This document shows, in pieces, positions 49,794-58,481 of a stretch of 64,000 nt of DNA (its first letter is position 1; every line of letters starts with the position of its first letter). A model generated the notes under the pieces. That model was not told the origin of the DNA. It saw nothing but the letters and a program-made list of their open reading frames with translations, and made no database searches. The stretch comes from Lentzea jiangxiensis (GTDB lineage Bacteria > Actinomycetota > Actinomycetes > Mycobacteriales > Pseudonocardiaceae), in the NCBI RefSeq assembly GCF_900104175.1, contig NZ_FNIX01000001.1, forward strand, positions 1,067,975 through 1,131,974, written 5' to 3'. The position numbers and the translations under genes were made by a program.

Positions 49794-50504
49794 TCAGCGA
49801 GCAGTGGCTCGCAGGCGTCTGACCAGCGCGATCTCGCCGGTCAGGCGGGCTATCGCCGCGCCGGTCCCGCACGAGGACAGCACACCGGTGGGCCTGCGCC
49901 GCAGGTCGAGGCGGTCCGCGCCGGGATACCTGACCGTGCAGCGGTTGGCCGCCGCGACCAAGGGGACCAGCACCTCGCCCGCTTCGACCGTACGCCCGCT
50001 CAGCACGACCGGGAGGGGTGTGCGGCGGACCGGGGCGACGGGGACCGGTGTGTCGAACCGGAGCAGCTCCTCGACGGCGTCCGCGGCGAGGCCCGGGTCG
50101 GCGCGGAGCAGCGCCGCCTGGCCGGGGTGCTCGTGCAACGCGCGCAGGGCGTTGGTGAGGAACCCCCGCGTGGTGGCGAGGGCGGACGGGGCGAACGCCT
50201 CCACGCCGTGCGTGAGGGTGAACGCCTCCGCGGCCGTGGCGGCGACCGACTGCGCGAACGTGGCGTCGTCGGCGTCGAGCAGTTCCACGGTGCTCATGGT
50301 GATCGCCGGCCGGGCCACTTTCAGCGCGCGGGCGATCGCCCGTTTGGGTGGAGGTTGCGGGCCGCCCGCGTCCACGCCGAGCACCGTGCGCACGTCGTCG
50401 TAACGGCTGATGCACCAGCCGCCGATGTCGGCGTCGAAGTGCACCGGCGAGCGTTCCCTGAGGTAGCGGAACCTCGCGTGGCGTTCAGCGGTGCTGGAGG
50501 GCAT
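49794..50504 (-). CDS. shortened cytochrome P450 homologue without the haem cysteine
   Basis: 236 aa, against about 400 for a P450. The N-terminus keeps the P450 pattern FRYLRERSPVHFD ... GGWCISRYDDVRTVLG. The region NALRALHEHPGQAALLRADP, the ExxR motif (EELLR) and VPLVAAANRCTVRYPGADRLDL follow. The middle, including the I-helix oxygen motif, is gone. The haem loop is VLSSCGTGAAIARL: aligning GA..AR, the Cys position is Gly. It cannot bind haem in the usual way. Coding bias is intact, so it may be kept for another role or be decaying. ATG 50504; GTG 50513 possible. Confidence 0.7.
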   Translation of the reverse strand: MPSSTAERHARFRYLRERSPVHFDADIGGWCISRYDDVRTVLGVDAGGPQPPPKRAIARALKVARPAITMSTVELLDADDATFAQSVAATAAEAFTLTHGVEAFAPSALATTRGFLTNALRALHEHPGQAALLRADPGLAADAVEELLRFDTPVPVAPVRRTPLPVVLSGRTVEAGEVLVPLVAAANRCTVRYPGADRLDLRRRPTGVLSSCGTGAAIARLTGEIALVRRLRATAR

Positions 50505-50585
50505 GTCCTCCACACGTGAGCGACACCATCCCGGTTCGGATGTGTGGCGGTGGACACCCGTGCGGCGACGACGGAGGATGCGCAC

Positions 50586-51386
50586 GTGAAGGAAGAGCTG
50601 AAGTGGGTCCCGTCCACGGTCGACGTCACGCGCCCGAGCGTGGCGCGGATGTACGACTACTACCTGGGCGGCTCGCACAACTTCGAAGCCGACCGCGCGG
50701 CCGCCAAGCAGGTGGAGCAGATCTTCCCCGGCGTCGCCCAGAGCGCGCAGGCCAACCGCTCGTTCCTGCGCCGGGTCGTCCGCCACCTCATGGACCAGGG
50801 CGTCGACCAGTTCCTCGACCTCGGCTCCGGCATCCCGACCGTGGGCAACGTCCACGAGATCGCGCAGCACGAGAACCCGGACGCCCGCGTGGTCTACGTC
50901 GACTTCGAACCGGTCGCCGTCTCGCACAGCAACGCCCTGCTGGCCGACAACCCGAACGCCACCGCGATCCTCGCCGACCTGCGCGCCACCGCGACGGTGC
51001 TCGGAGGAGCCCGCGAGACGCTCGACTTCTCCCGCCCGGTCGGCGTGCTGGTCATCGCCGCGCTGCACTTCATCCAGGACGCCGACAGCCCGTACCAGGC
51101 CGTCGAGGAGTACATGGCGGCGTTCCCCTCCGGCTCGTACCTCGCCATCACCCACGCCACGTGGGACACCCTGAACGACGAGGAGCGCGCCGAGGCCGAG
51201 CAGATCGCCAAGATCTACAGCAGCTCGGACAACGGCCTCAAGATGCGCACGCACGCCGAGGTGACGAAGTTCTTCGACGGCATGGAGATGCTGGAGCCGG
51301 GCGTCGTCGCGGTCAACGACTGGCGCCCGGACTCCTTCGACGAGGCCCACGTGGGCATCTACGGCGCCGTCGCCCGCAAGCCCTGA
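50586..51386 (+). CDS. SAM-dependent methyltransferase (DUF574 / Methyltransf_19)
   Basis: 266 aa. The hallmark WVPSTVDVTRPSVARMYDYYLGGSHNF (in part) opens the protein, and the SAM motif is FLDLGSGIPTVGNVHEIAQ (in part). This family is greatly expanded in actinomycetes and no substrate is known. GTG 50586 has GGAGG 8 bases upstream; GTG codons at 50544 and 50550 lack one. Overlaps the convergent PheRS-like gene by 28 bases. Confidence 0.9.
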   Translation: MKEELKWVPSTVDVTRPSVARMYDYYLGGSHNFEADRAAAKQVEQIFPGVAQSAQANRSFLRRVVRHLMDQGVDQFLDLGSGIPTVGNVHEIAQHENPDARVVYVDFEPVAVSHSNALLADNPNATAILADLRATATVLGGARETLDFSRPVGVLVIAALHFIQDADSPYQAVEEYMAAFPSGSYLAITHATWDTLNDEERAEAEQIAKIYSSSDNGLKMRTHAEVTKFFDGMEMLEPGVVAVNDWRPDSFDEAHVGIYGAVARKP

Positions 51387-52387
51387 AGCAGGCGGTCCCG
51401 GATCTCGTTGGTCTCGCGGTCGGTGAGGGTGCGTTCCGGCGCCCTCATCGTCACGCGGATGAGCACGTTCTTCTGACCAGGCAGGGCCCTCAGCCGTTCC
51501 CTCACGTGCTCGGGAAGCTCCTCCGACGGTGTCTCGGCGAGAATCTCGATCTCCTCGACGACATCTTCCGGCACGAGAGCGCGGATCCGGTCACCCAGTG
51601 TCTCCGCGTCGTCGTTGCCGTCGGCCACGATCGAGATGTCCCTGATCGCCGCCGGGTGCCGCGAGATCGGCCGGTACTCGTCCAGGTCGAGCATCTGCGC
51701 CGCGATGCGCGGGTCCTCGTTGCGCAGCAGGCGGATGTCCGGGATCCCCTTGCGCAGCATGAGAACCCGGTCGAGACCGAGCCCAAGCGCGAGGCCGTGC
51801 GGGTGGTGCTTGAGCACGTGCCGCGCCGCCCTGCCGCACTCACCGATCTCCACCCACCGACCGTCGTGCTCGACGTCGATCTGCTTGCCGTGCGTGGTGT
51901 ACGGGTGCTGCGCGTCGACGGTCCGATAACGCTTGCCGGGCAACAGGGTCGTGACGACGGTGTGGATGAGGTCGTCGAGCGGTTCCTCCGCGGTGCTGAT
52001 CCGCCAGACGTCGAGCTGGTGCGGCGTGCCGGTGTGCAGGCGGTCAACGGTGTCGCGGCGGTGGACGAGGCCGGGGCAGAGCAGCGTCACGTCCGGGGTG
52101 ACCTCCCGCAACGCCGGCGGGATCATCGCCGTGGTGTGGCTGCGCAGCATGCACGTCTGGCTGACGTACCGGGTGTAGCGGGCGTCCCTGGTGATCGCGT
52201 CGGCCGGGTAGCCGAGGTGCTCGTAGTTGTGCTCCACCGGGACGAGCGGGTGGTGGCGGACTTCCCGCGGGTTGTGCAGCGCTGCCTTGAGATCAGCGAT
52301 GAGGAGCTGCATCGCGTGCGGACCCCGCGCGGGATCGGTGAGGTCGCGGACGTTCAGGGCGCGCACGAGTTCTTCGGTGCTGTACAT
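51359..52387 (-). CDS. PheRS-like single-chain orphan ligase (class II aaRS core + FDX-ACB)
   Basis: 342 aa. The class II core resembles the PheRS alpha subunit: motif 2 HRRDTVDRLHTGTPHQLDVW (about 109-128) and motif 3 LGLGLDRVLMLRKGIPDIRL (about 201-220). An FDX-ACB anticodon-binding-like domain (about 243-340; HPAAIRDISIV, ERTLTDRETNEI) is fused to the end. The N-terminal coiled coil of true PheS is absent, and no PheT lies nearby. The layout is like mitochondrial PheRS, but bacteria have PheST elsewhere, so a specialised ligase (annotated in some genomes as a PheS-related mystery ligase) is more likely. ATG 52387. Confidence 0.85.
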   Translation of the reverse strand: MYSTEELVRALNVRDLTDPARGPHAMQLLIADLKAALHNPREVRHHPLVPVEHNYEHLGYPADAITRDARYTRYVSQTCMLRSHTTAMIPPALREVTPDVTLLCPGLVHRRDTVDRLHTGTPHQLDVWRISTAEEPLDDLIHTVVTTLLPGKRYRTVDAQHPYTTHGKQIDVEHDGRWVEIGECGRAARHVLKHHPHGLALGLGLDRVLMLRKGIPDIRLLRNEDPRIAAQMLDLDEYRPISRHPAAIRDISIVADGNDDAETLGDRIRALVPEDVVEEIEILAETPSEELPEHVRERLRALPGQKNVLIRVTMRAPERTLTDRETNEIRDRLLQGLRATAP

Positions 52388-52457
52388 GGGTTTCCCGTTT
52401 CTTCCGGCCGGAGTGGGATGCGGAGTCCCCCGACCAACGGGAAGGTTCTAGGCGCGC

Positions 52458-52482
52458 GCCACCCACGCGGGTCGGGGGTGGC
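52458..52482. other. hairpin in the leader of the PheRS-like gene
   Basis: GCCACCC (52458-52464) pairs with GGGTGGC (52476-52482) over 11 bases, in the 126-base gap between the patatin stop and the ligase start. It may end patatin transcription or act as a leader structure. Confidence 0.4.
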
Positions 52483-52513
52483 TAAATCGCGTCACGGGAC
52501 CAGGTTAGCGCGT

Positions 52514-54394
52514 CTACTCCGGCGGCGTCAGCCGCAAATCCGGGTCCACCGGCGGCACCCCGTCGAACGGCCCGTCGTCCTTCAGCCGCCCCACGTGGTC
52601 CAGCGCGACCTCGATCTCGTCCCGGAACGGGTCGCCGTCGGCCGGCGGAGTGCGGAACCAGTCGTGCAGCTCCGCGGGGATCTCGAACCGGGCGAGCAAC
52701 TGGTCGTAGAGCGCCTCGCGGTCCGCCGCCTGCTCGCCGAGCTCCTGGTACTCGCGCAGCGCCATGCGCAGGCGGATCCAGCGGTAGCGGTCGGTGTTGT
52801 GCCGCTGCTCGAACCGCTCGCGCAGGAGTTCGCCCGCTCGCTGGCCGCGCAGCGCCAGGCGCCGGATCGTGGCGGGCGGCATGAAGAGGTTCGAGCCGCC
52901 CTCGTCGTCGGCCTGCCGGACGTGCGCGATGCGGCCGCGGTAGCCGGGGAGCGCGGACTGCGTGGTGTCGCGCCAGTCGAGGAACGTGTTCAGGATCGAC
53001 ACCAGGAAGCGCGGCATCGAGTCCAGGGACGCGTACGGCGTGCCGGAGCTCGACGCGTCCTGCTCCGGCAGCCACACCTCCCGCGTGTCGCCGTTCGGGT
53101 AGGACTGCAGGCTCAGGCCGAACGTGGGCCAGCGGGGCAGCAGCGTGTCGAAGAAGTGGATGGGGAAGTTGCTGGTGATACCGCCGTCGGAGAACCAGTG
53201 CACGCGCCCGTCGCGGCACAGCGGCACGGCGGCGACCAGGCCGGGGAACGACAGCGACATCCGCACGGCGAGCACGACGGGCAGCCGGTCGCGGGGAGGC
53301 AGCGCGCGCAACGGCATGTGCTCGTGCAGCGGGCACTTCACCGCGGTCACAGCCCCGTTCAGCTGCTCCACGACCCGGCTCGGGAGCACGTGGCCGAGGC
53401 ACTCCTCGCAGTACTGCCACTCCTCCTTGAACGGCAACCGGTACGGCCGCCCCTCCGACACGTCGGTCGTCATCAGCACGAGGTTGATGTCACCGAGGTC
53501 GCCGAACGTCAGCGCCTGCGAGGTACCCGCCAGCGCGTCGAGCTGGTCGGCGATCCAGTCGGCCAGCGGTGGCACGCCGGTCGACTTCGGCACGCCGGCG
53601 AGCCGGTCGAGCCACGACGGCGTGAAGTCACCGGTGCCCGGCACGAGTCCGAAGTGGATGGACCGCGCGTTGTTCTTCAGGAACCGTTGCACGGCATAGC
53701 CGTACGTGACGATCAACGCGCTGACCGCCGCCAGTGACAGCACCAGCCACACCAGCAGCACGACCGCGGCCGTGGCGTGGTGGCGGGAGAACGCCAGCCC
53801 GAGCACCAGGGGCACGGCGGCGAAGATCCAGGCGGGCCACGGCAGGCTCGACCTCAGCGGCCACAGCGCCAGGGCCAGGCACGCCAGCGCCAGCACGACC
53901 ACCAGCGCCGCGAGCCAGCCCGCGTAGGACGACGGGGCGAGCCACGCCGACCACAGCACCGGCCCGCCCAGCCACAGCGCCGCCATGAGCGCCAGCACCG
54001 CCTTCGCCCGCCAGCCGACCGCGCCGAGCAGGGCGAAGAACAGGCACGTGATCGCGCTGCGGCCCGTCGTGGAGCGCTTCTGCATGGACGCGACGACGAT
54101 CCGGTACAGCGCGCGGGTCTTCTCCGCGGGCTGGAACAGCTGCGCCATCCGCCACCGCTCCGCGCCCGTGCCGGACGTGAACCAGTCGATCAACCCGGCC
54201 AGCTTCTCGAAGCCGCCGGTCGCACGCCCGCGTTCGGCCGCCGCCGTGAAGCCCGCCGCGATCGCTCCCGCCGACGCGCCACCGATCTGCTTGAACTCGT
54301 AGTGGCGGGCCAGCGAGGCGACCGCGAGCGGGTACACGACACCGCTGGTCGTGCCGCCCCGCATGGTCAGGTCGCAGTAGCGGTCGTACTCCAT
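52514..54394 (-). CDS. patatin-like phospholipase with membrane insert
   Basis: 626 aa. The oxyanion motif (MRGGTTSGVVYP, about 11-22), the Ser elbow IGGASAGAIAAG (about 37-48) and the catalytic Asp motif FSDGGITSNFP (about 408) give a complete Ser-Asp dyad. Between them lie about four hydrophobic segments (about 113-235), so the protein is membrane-anchored inside the catalytic domain. A CxxC (YCEECLG) and one more Cys (KCPLHEH) could bind a metal. Acts on lipid acyl esters. ATG 54394. The downstream PheRS-like gene is on the same strand, 126 bases away. Confidence 0.85.
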   Translation of the reverse strand: MEYDRYCDLTMRGGTTSGVVYPLAVASLARHYEFKQIGGASAGAIAAGFTAAAERGRATGGFEKLAGLIDWFTSGTGAERWRMAQLFQPAEKTRALYRIVVASMQKRSTTGRSAITCLFFALLGAVGWRAKAVLALMAALWLGGPVLWSAWLAPSSYAGWLAALVVVLALACLALALWPLRSSLPWPAWIFAAVPLVLGLAFSRHHATAAVVLLVWLVLSLAAVSALIVTYGYAVQRFLKNNARSIHFGLVPGTGDFTPSWLDRLAGVPKSTGVPPLADWIADQLDALAGTSQALTFGDLGDINLVLMTTDVSEGRPYRLPFKEEWQYCEECLGHVLPSRVVEQLNGAVTAVKCPLHEHMPLRALPPRDRLPVVLAVRMSLSFPGLVAAVPLCRDGRVHWFSDGGITSNFPIHFFDTLLPRWPTFGLSLQSYPNGDTREVWLPEQDASSSGTPYASLDSMPRFLVSILNTFLDWRDTTQSALPGYRGRIAHVRQADDEGGSNLFMPPATIRRLALRGQRAGELLRERFEQRHNTDRYRWIRLRMALREYQELGEQAADREALYDQLLARFEIPAELHDWFRTPPADGDPFRDEIEVALDHVGRLKDDGPFDGVPPVDPDLRLTPPE

Positions 54395-54435
54395 GTGCTC
54401 ATGATCGCGCGGTCAGCGTGATCTCCCGGGAAAGT

Positions 54436-54978
54436 TCACCCGGACGCCAGCGGCCGGACCGGACCGCGTTCCACGGCGAGCCACCACGAGATCACGTCCT
54501 GCGCCACGTCGGCCACGGACTGGTCCGCGTCGACGACGTAGTCCTCGACCCAGGACGCCGCGTAGAGCATCTCCAGCTCGTCGGCGCGGTTGAGGTGCCA
54601 CCGCAGGTCCGCCTCGTCGAGGTGCCGCTGCGACAGCCGCCGGTGCACGACCGACAGGTCGGCCTTCAACCGGCAGACGTTGAGCTTTCCGCCGATCACC
54701 TCGGCGTACCGCAGGCGGTCCGCCTGGCTCTCCACCACGCCCGCGAGCACGATGCGGTGCACGCCGGTCTCGACGTAGTTGCCCACCACGGCCCGCAGGT
54801 TGCGCAGCCGCAGCTCGAAGTGGAACGGATCGGAGTCCGGCGCGGGCCAGCAGGACGACAGCCAGTCGAGGTCGATGACCGCGTGCGGCACCTTCGCCTC
54901 GGCGAGCCTGCCGCCGACCGCCTCGGCGACCGTCGTCTTGCCCACCCCGACCGGCCCGGTGATCAGCAGCGCCTTCAC
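54436..54978 (-). CDS. P-loop kinase (AAA_33 / small-molecule phosphotransferase-like)
   Basis: 180 aa. Walker [10 protein letters not shown] (about 8-16), acidic base-binding strand AVIDLDWL, and an Arg-rich lid ([18 protein letters not shown], about 112-129). It resembles shikimate/gluconate kinase-like and chloramphenicol-phosphotransferase-like proteins. Substrate unknown. GTG 54978 overlaps the stop of the acetyltransferase gene (GTGA). Third gene of the exporter operon. Confidence 0.8.
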   Translation of the reverse strand: MKALLITGPVGVGKTTVAEAVGGRLAEAKVPHAVIDLDWLSSCWPAPDSDPFHFELRLRNLRAVVGNYVETGVHRIVLAGVVESQADRLRYAEVIGGKLNVCRLKADLSVVHRRLSQRHLDEADLRWHLNRADELEMLYAASWVEDYVVDADQSVADVAQDVISWWLAVERGPVRPLASG

Positions 54979-55610
54979 CCCGCCACCGCCGCGAGCTCCG
55001 CCGGCGTCCCGGACATGATCACGCGGACGTGCTCGGTCACCTTCTCGACCGGCCAGTCCCACCACGCGATGCTCTCCAGCAGCTCGACGTCGGCGTCGCT
55101 GTAGCGCTTCTTGAGCAGCTTGGCCGGGTTGCCGCCGACCACGCCGTACGCCGGCACGTCCGCCACGACGACCGAACCGGACGCGATGACCGCGCCGTTG
55201 CCGATGCGCACACCCGGCATGACCAGGCTGCGGTAACCGATCCAGACGTCGTTGCCCACCACGGTGTCGCCCCGGCTCGGCGCCCCCAGCGCGATGTCGA
55301 GCGTCTTCTCCGCCCACAGCCCGCCGAAGATCGTGAACGGGAACGTCGACACGCCGTCGGTGCGGTGGTTGCCGCCGGACATGATGAACCGCACGCCCTC
55401 CGCCAGCGCGCAGTACTTGCCGATGACCAGCTTCTCCTCGCCGAAGTTGTAGAGGACGTTGCGGTGCTCGAACTCCTCGGCGTGGTGCGGGTCGTCGTAG
55501 TAGGTGTACTCGCCGACCTCGATCTGCGGGTTCTTCACCAACGGCTTGAGCAGCACCGTCCGCGGGTGGTCCGGCAACGGGTAGAGGTTGTCGGGCGGGG
55601 GAATCGTCAC
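54975..55610 (-). CDS. CatB/Vat-type hexapeptide acetyltransferase
   Basis: 211 aa, left-handed beta helix of hexapeptide repeats (about 60-175). Motifs [13 protein letters not shown] and [16 protein letters not shown] (with catalytic His) followed by [20 protein letters not shown] match xenobiotic acetyltransferases such as Vat(D) and CatB, which inactivate streptogramin A or chloramphenicol. Housekeeping homologues with other acceptors exist, so resistance is not proven. GTG 55610 overlaps the ABC transporter stop (GTGA). Confidence 0.87.
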   Translation of the reverse strand: MTIPPPDNLYPLPDHPRTVLLKPLVKNPQIEVGEYTYYDDPHHAEEFEHRNVLYNFGEEKLVIGKYCALAEGVRFIMSGGNHRTDGVSTFPFTIFGGLWAEKTLDIALGAPSRGDTVVGNDVWIGYRSLVMPGVRIGNGAVIASGSVVVADVPAYGVVGGNPAKLLKKRYSDADVELLESIAWWDWPVEKVTEHVRVIMSGTPAELAAVAG

Positions 55611-57481
55611 GGCGCTCCGATCGGCTCTTCGCTGAACTGCGTGCGGTACAACTTGGCGTAGTGGCCTTCCCGGGCCAGCAACGCTTCATGCGTACCACGT
55701 TCCACGATCCGCCCCTTCTCGACCACGAGGATCTGGTCCGCCGCGCGGATGGTCGACAGCCGGTGCGCGATGACGAGCGAGGTCCGCCCGGCGAGCGCCT
55801 CGACCAGCGCCTCCTGCACCGCGGCCTCCGACCGCGAGTCGAGGTGCGCGGTGGCCTCGTCGAGGATCACCACGCGGGGCTTGGCCAGCAGCAACCGCGC
55901 GATGGTCAGGCGCTGCCGCTCCCCGCCCGAGAGCCGGTAGCCGCGCTCGCCCACCACGGTGTCGAGCTGGTCCGGCAACGAGGAGACCAGGTCCGCGAGC
56001 CGTGACCGTTCAAGTGCGTCCCACAGTTCCTCGTCGGTCGCCGCGGGAGCCGCGAGCCGCAGGTTCGCGCCGATCGTCTCGTGGAACAGGTGCCCGTCCT
56101 GCGTCACCATGCCCACGGTGTCGCGGATCGAGTCGAACGACAGGTCTCGAACGTCCACACCGGACAGCCGGATGGAGCCGGAGTCCGCGTCGTACAGGCG
56201 GGGCAGCAGCGAGGCGATCGTCGACTTGCCCGCACCGGACGACCCGACCAGCGCGATCATCGAACCGGGCTCGGCGGTGAACGACACCCCGTCGAGGATC
56301 TGCTCACCTCCGCGCGTGTCGAGTGACGCGACCTCCTCCAGCGAGGCCAGCGACACCTTGTCCGCGGACGGGTAGGCGAACCGCACGTCGGAGAACTCGA
56401 CGGACACCGGTCCGTCGGGGACGGGGACCGGCTCGGGCTTCTCCTCGATGAGCGGCGGCAGGTCCAGCACCTCGAAGACGCGCTCGAACGACACCAGCGC
56501 CGTCATCACGTCGACCCGCGCGCCGGCCAGCGCCGTCAGCGGTGCGTACAGCCTGGTCAGCAGCAGTGCCAATGTCACGATCGTGCCCGGCGCCATCTGC
56601 CCGGCGAACACGAACCACCCGCCCAGGCCGTAGACCAGGGCCAGTGCCAGCGAGGACACCAGCGTGAGCGCCACCAGGAAGAGCCACTGCGCCACCGCGG
56701 TCCGCACGCCGATGTCGCGCACCCGCCGCGCCCGTGCGCCGAACTCGGCGCTCTCCAGGGCGGGCCGGCCGAACAGCTTGATCAGCGTCGCGCCGGGCGC
56801 GGAGAACCGCTCGGTCATCTGCGTGGTCATCGCCGAGTCGAGGTTCGCCGCCTCGCGGTGCATCGACGCCAGGCGCTTGCCCATCCGCCGCGCCGGGAAC
56901 AGGAAGATCGGCAGCAGCGCCATCGCGAGCAGCGTGACCTGCCACGACAGCGTCAGCATCACGGCCAGGGTCAGCACGAGCGCGATCACGTTCGTGACGA
57001 CACCGGAGATCGTCTCGGAGAACGCCCGCTGCGCCGCGATCACGTCGTTGTTCAGGCGCGACACCAACGCACCCGTGCGCGTGCGGGTGAAGAACGCGAC
57101 CGGCATCCGCTGCACGTGGTCGAAGACCGCCTGGCGCAGCCGCAGGATCAGGTCCTCGCCGACCCGCGACGACTGCCACCGCTCGGCCAGGGAGAACCCG
57201 GCCTCCAGCACCGCGACGCCGGCGATCGCCAGCGCGAGCCACACGACCAGCCCGAAGTCCCTGCCCGCGATGATGGTGTCGACGACGCGGCCGGCGAGCA
57301 GCGGTGAGGCCACCGCGAGCACGGCGGCGACCGCGCTGGTGGCGAGCAACGCGTGCACGGCCCGCCGCTGGGGGCGGGCGAACCGGGCGACGCGCTTCAA
57401 CGTCGCCCGGCTCACGCGACGGCTCTTCTCGTCCTGCATCGCGCTTTCGAGCGCGTACCAGGCGTTGAAGTCGATGTTCAT
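55607..57481 (-). CDS. ABC exporter, fused membrane and ATPase domains
   Basis: 624 aa. Six membrane segments (about 40-330) of the ABC_membrane type and a C-terminal ATPase: Walker [11 protein letters not shown]-loop [12 protein letters not shown], signature [15 protein letters not shown], Walker [14 protein letters not shown]-loop IAHRLST. Half-size exporter, works as a homodimer, MsbA/multidrug type. ATG 57481 has no ribosome binding site; ATG codons 14 residues on (MQDEKSRR) are an alternative. First gene of a three-gene unit with 4-base overlaps. Confidence 0.93.
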   Translation of the reverse strand: MNIDFNAWYALESAMQDEKSRRVSRATLKRVARFARPQRRAVHALLATSAVAAVLAVASPLLAGRVVDTIIAGRDFGLVVWLALAIAGVAVLEAGFSLAERWQSSRVGEDLILRLRQAVFDHVQRMPVAFFTRTRTGALVSRLNNDVIAAQRAFSETISGVVTNVIALVLTLAVMLTLSWQVTLLAMALLPIFLFPARRMGKRLASMHREAANLDSAMTTQMTERFSAPGATLIKLFGRPALESAEFGARARRVRDIGVRTAVAQWLFLVALTLVSSLALALVYGLGGWFVFAGQMAPGTIVTLALLLTRLYAPLTALAGARVDVMTALVSFERVFEVLDLPPLIEEKPEPVPVPDGPVSVEFSDVRFAYPSADKVSLASLEEVASLDTRGGEQILDGVSFTAEPGSMIALVGSSGAGKSTIASLLPRLYDADSGSIRLSGVDVRDLSFDSIRDTVGMVTQDGHLFHETIGANLRLAAPAATDEELWDALERSRLADLVSSLPDQLDTVVGERGYRLSGGERQRLTIARLLLAKPRVVILDEATAHLDSRSEAAVQEALVEALAGRTSLVIAHRLSTIRAADQILVVEKGRIVERGTHEALLAREGHYAKLYRTQFSEEPIGAP

Positions 57482-57501
57482 GACGACCAGTCTCGAACTT
57501 C

Positions 57502-57517
57502 GACCTATCAGGAGGTC
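57502..57517. promoter_or_regulatory. inverted repeat in a MerR-like promoter upstream of the ABC exporter
   Basis: GACCT (57502-57506) and AGGTC (57513-57517) are inverted with a 6-base spacer. On the minus strand TTGACC is followed after 19 bases by GAGACT, the long spacer typical of MerR-type promoters. No MerR gene is in view. Confidence 0.35.
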
Positions 57518-58412
57518 AAGCGGTTTCGAGGAACGCGTCCACCTCGGCGAGCGCCGCCGCGCGCACGGGCTCGGGCGAGAGGAAGAGGTCGTGCATGCCG
57601 GCCTTGATCTCGACGACCTTGACCGACGACCCGATCTTCGGACCCCACCTGCGCATCCCCTCGACGTCGAGCACGGCGTCGGCCCGGGAGACGTCCTCGC
57701 TCCACTCGCGGGCGTTGAGCATGCTCTTGTCGGAGTGCAGCACGAGCACGGGCACGCGCACGTCGAGTCCCTTCTGGACCTTCTCCTGCGCGATGAGCAC
57801 GGCCCGGATCCACCCGGCCAGCACCGGGAAGCCCGCGAGCGGCTTCCACCTGAGGTCGAAGTCCCACTCGCCGTTGCGCGAGTTGTGGATCGCCGCTCCG
57901 TACGCGTCGCCGAGGTTCGCGCGGATCTTCGCCTTCGGAGCGAGCCGGCCGACCAGCTTCACGACTCGGCGCAGGAACGGCGGCTCGACGACGTCCAGCC
58001 ACGGGCTGTTGAGCACCAAGGCGTCGATCAGCTCGCTGGAGCGCCGTTCGTGCGCCCACAACGACGTGGTCAGGCCTCCGGTCGAGTGCCCCATGAGGAC
58101 GACGCGCGAGTGCTCCTCGCGGACCTTCGCGATCGCCGCGTCGATCTCCTCGAAGTACACCGCCATGTCGGTCGTGTAGTTCGGCACCTCGCCGTCGCGC
58201 AGCGACCGGCCGTACCCGCGCAGGTCGACGGCGTAGAAGTCGTAGCCCCGGGCCGTGTAGTGCTCGGCCACGTGCTCCTGGAAGAAGTAGTCCGCGAACC
58301 CGTGCACGTAGAGGATCGCGCCCCGGTCGTTCGCCGCGGCCCGCCGGCGGACCAGGGTGGCCGATGCCCCGCCGCGCAACGGCAGAACGGTGGTGTCTTC
58401 GTCGCTGCTCAC
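57516..58412 (-). CDS. alpha/beta hydrolase, monoacylglycerol-lipase-like
   Basis: 298 aa. ILYVHGFADYFFQEH (oxyanion), the elbow LMGHSTGGLTTSL (Ser), PVLVLHSDKSM (acid strand) and GMHDLFLSPEPVR (His). YGRSLRD and Y-rich lid resemble serine aminopeptidase S33 / lysophospholipase proteins. GTG 58412 is chosen because CAGACT lies 6 bases before it; further upstream codons are less likely. 34 bases before the ABC exporter gene, same strand. Confidence 0.87.
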   Translation of the reverse strand: MSSDEDTTVLPLRGGASATLVRRRAAANDRGAILYVHGFADYFFQEHVAEHYTARGYDFYAVDLRGYGRSLRDGEVPNYTTDMAVYFEEIDAAIAKVREEHSRVVLMGHSTGGLTTSLWAHERRSSELIDALVLNSPWLDVVEPPFLRRVVKLVGRLAPKAKIRANLGDAYGAAIHNSRNGEWDFDLRWKPLAGFPVLAGWIRAVLIAQEKVQKGLDVRVPVLVLHSDKSMLNAREWSEDVSRADAVLDVEGMRRWGPKIGSSVKVVEIKAGMHDLFLSPEPVRAAALAEVDAFLETA

Positions 58413-58469
58413 CGCGCAAGTCTGCAACGGTCCGGTGCGGATTCCGCACACCCGCGTCCGGATCGTGTC

Positions 58470-58475
58470 TAACCT
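58470..58475 (+). promoter_or_regulatory. -10 box of a leaderless promoter (M48 gene)
   Basis: TAACCT lies 6 bases before ATG 58482. The divergent hydrolase has a like arrangement, so two leaderless promoters share a 69-base gap. Confidence 0.55.
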
Positions 58476-58481
58476 GGGGAC

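Noticed and set aside
52388..52513. T-box leader before the PheRS-like gene
   Set aside because: No TGGNACCGCG antiterminator sequence is present; only a short hairpin is seen.
50516..53737. 1073-codon plus-strand frame
   Set aside because: It is antisense to the PheRS-like and patatin genes and the wrong frame of the methyltransferase; His/Arg/Val-rich shadow.
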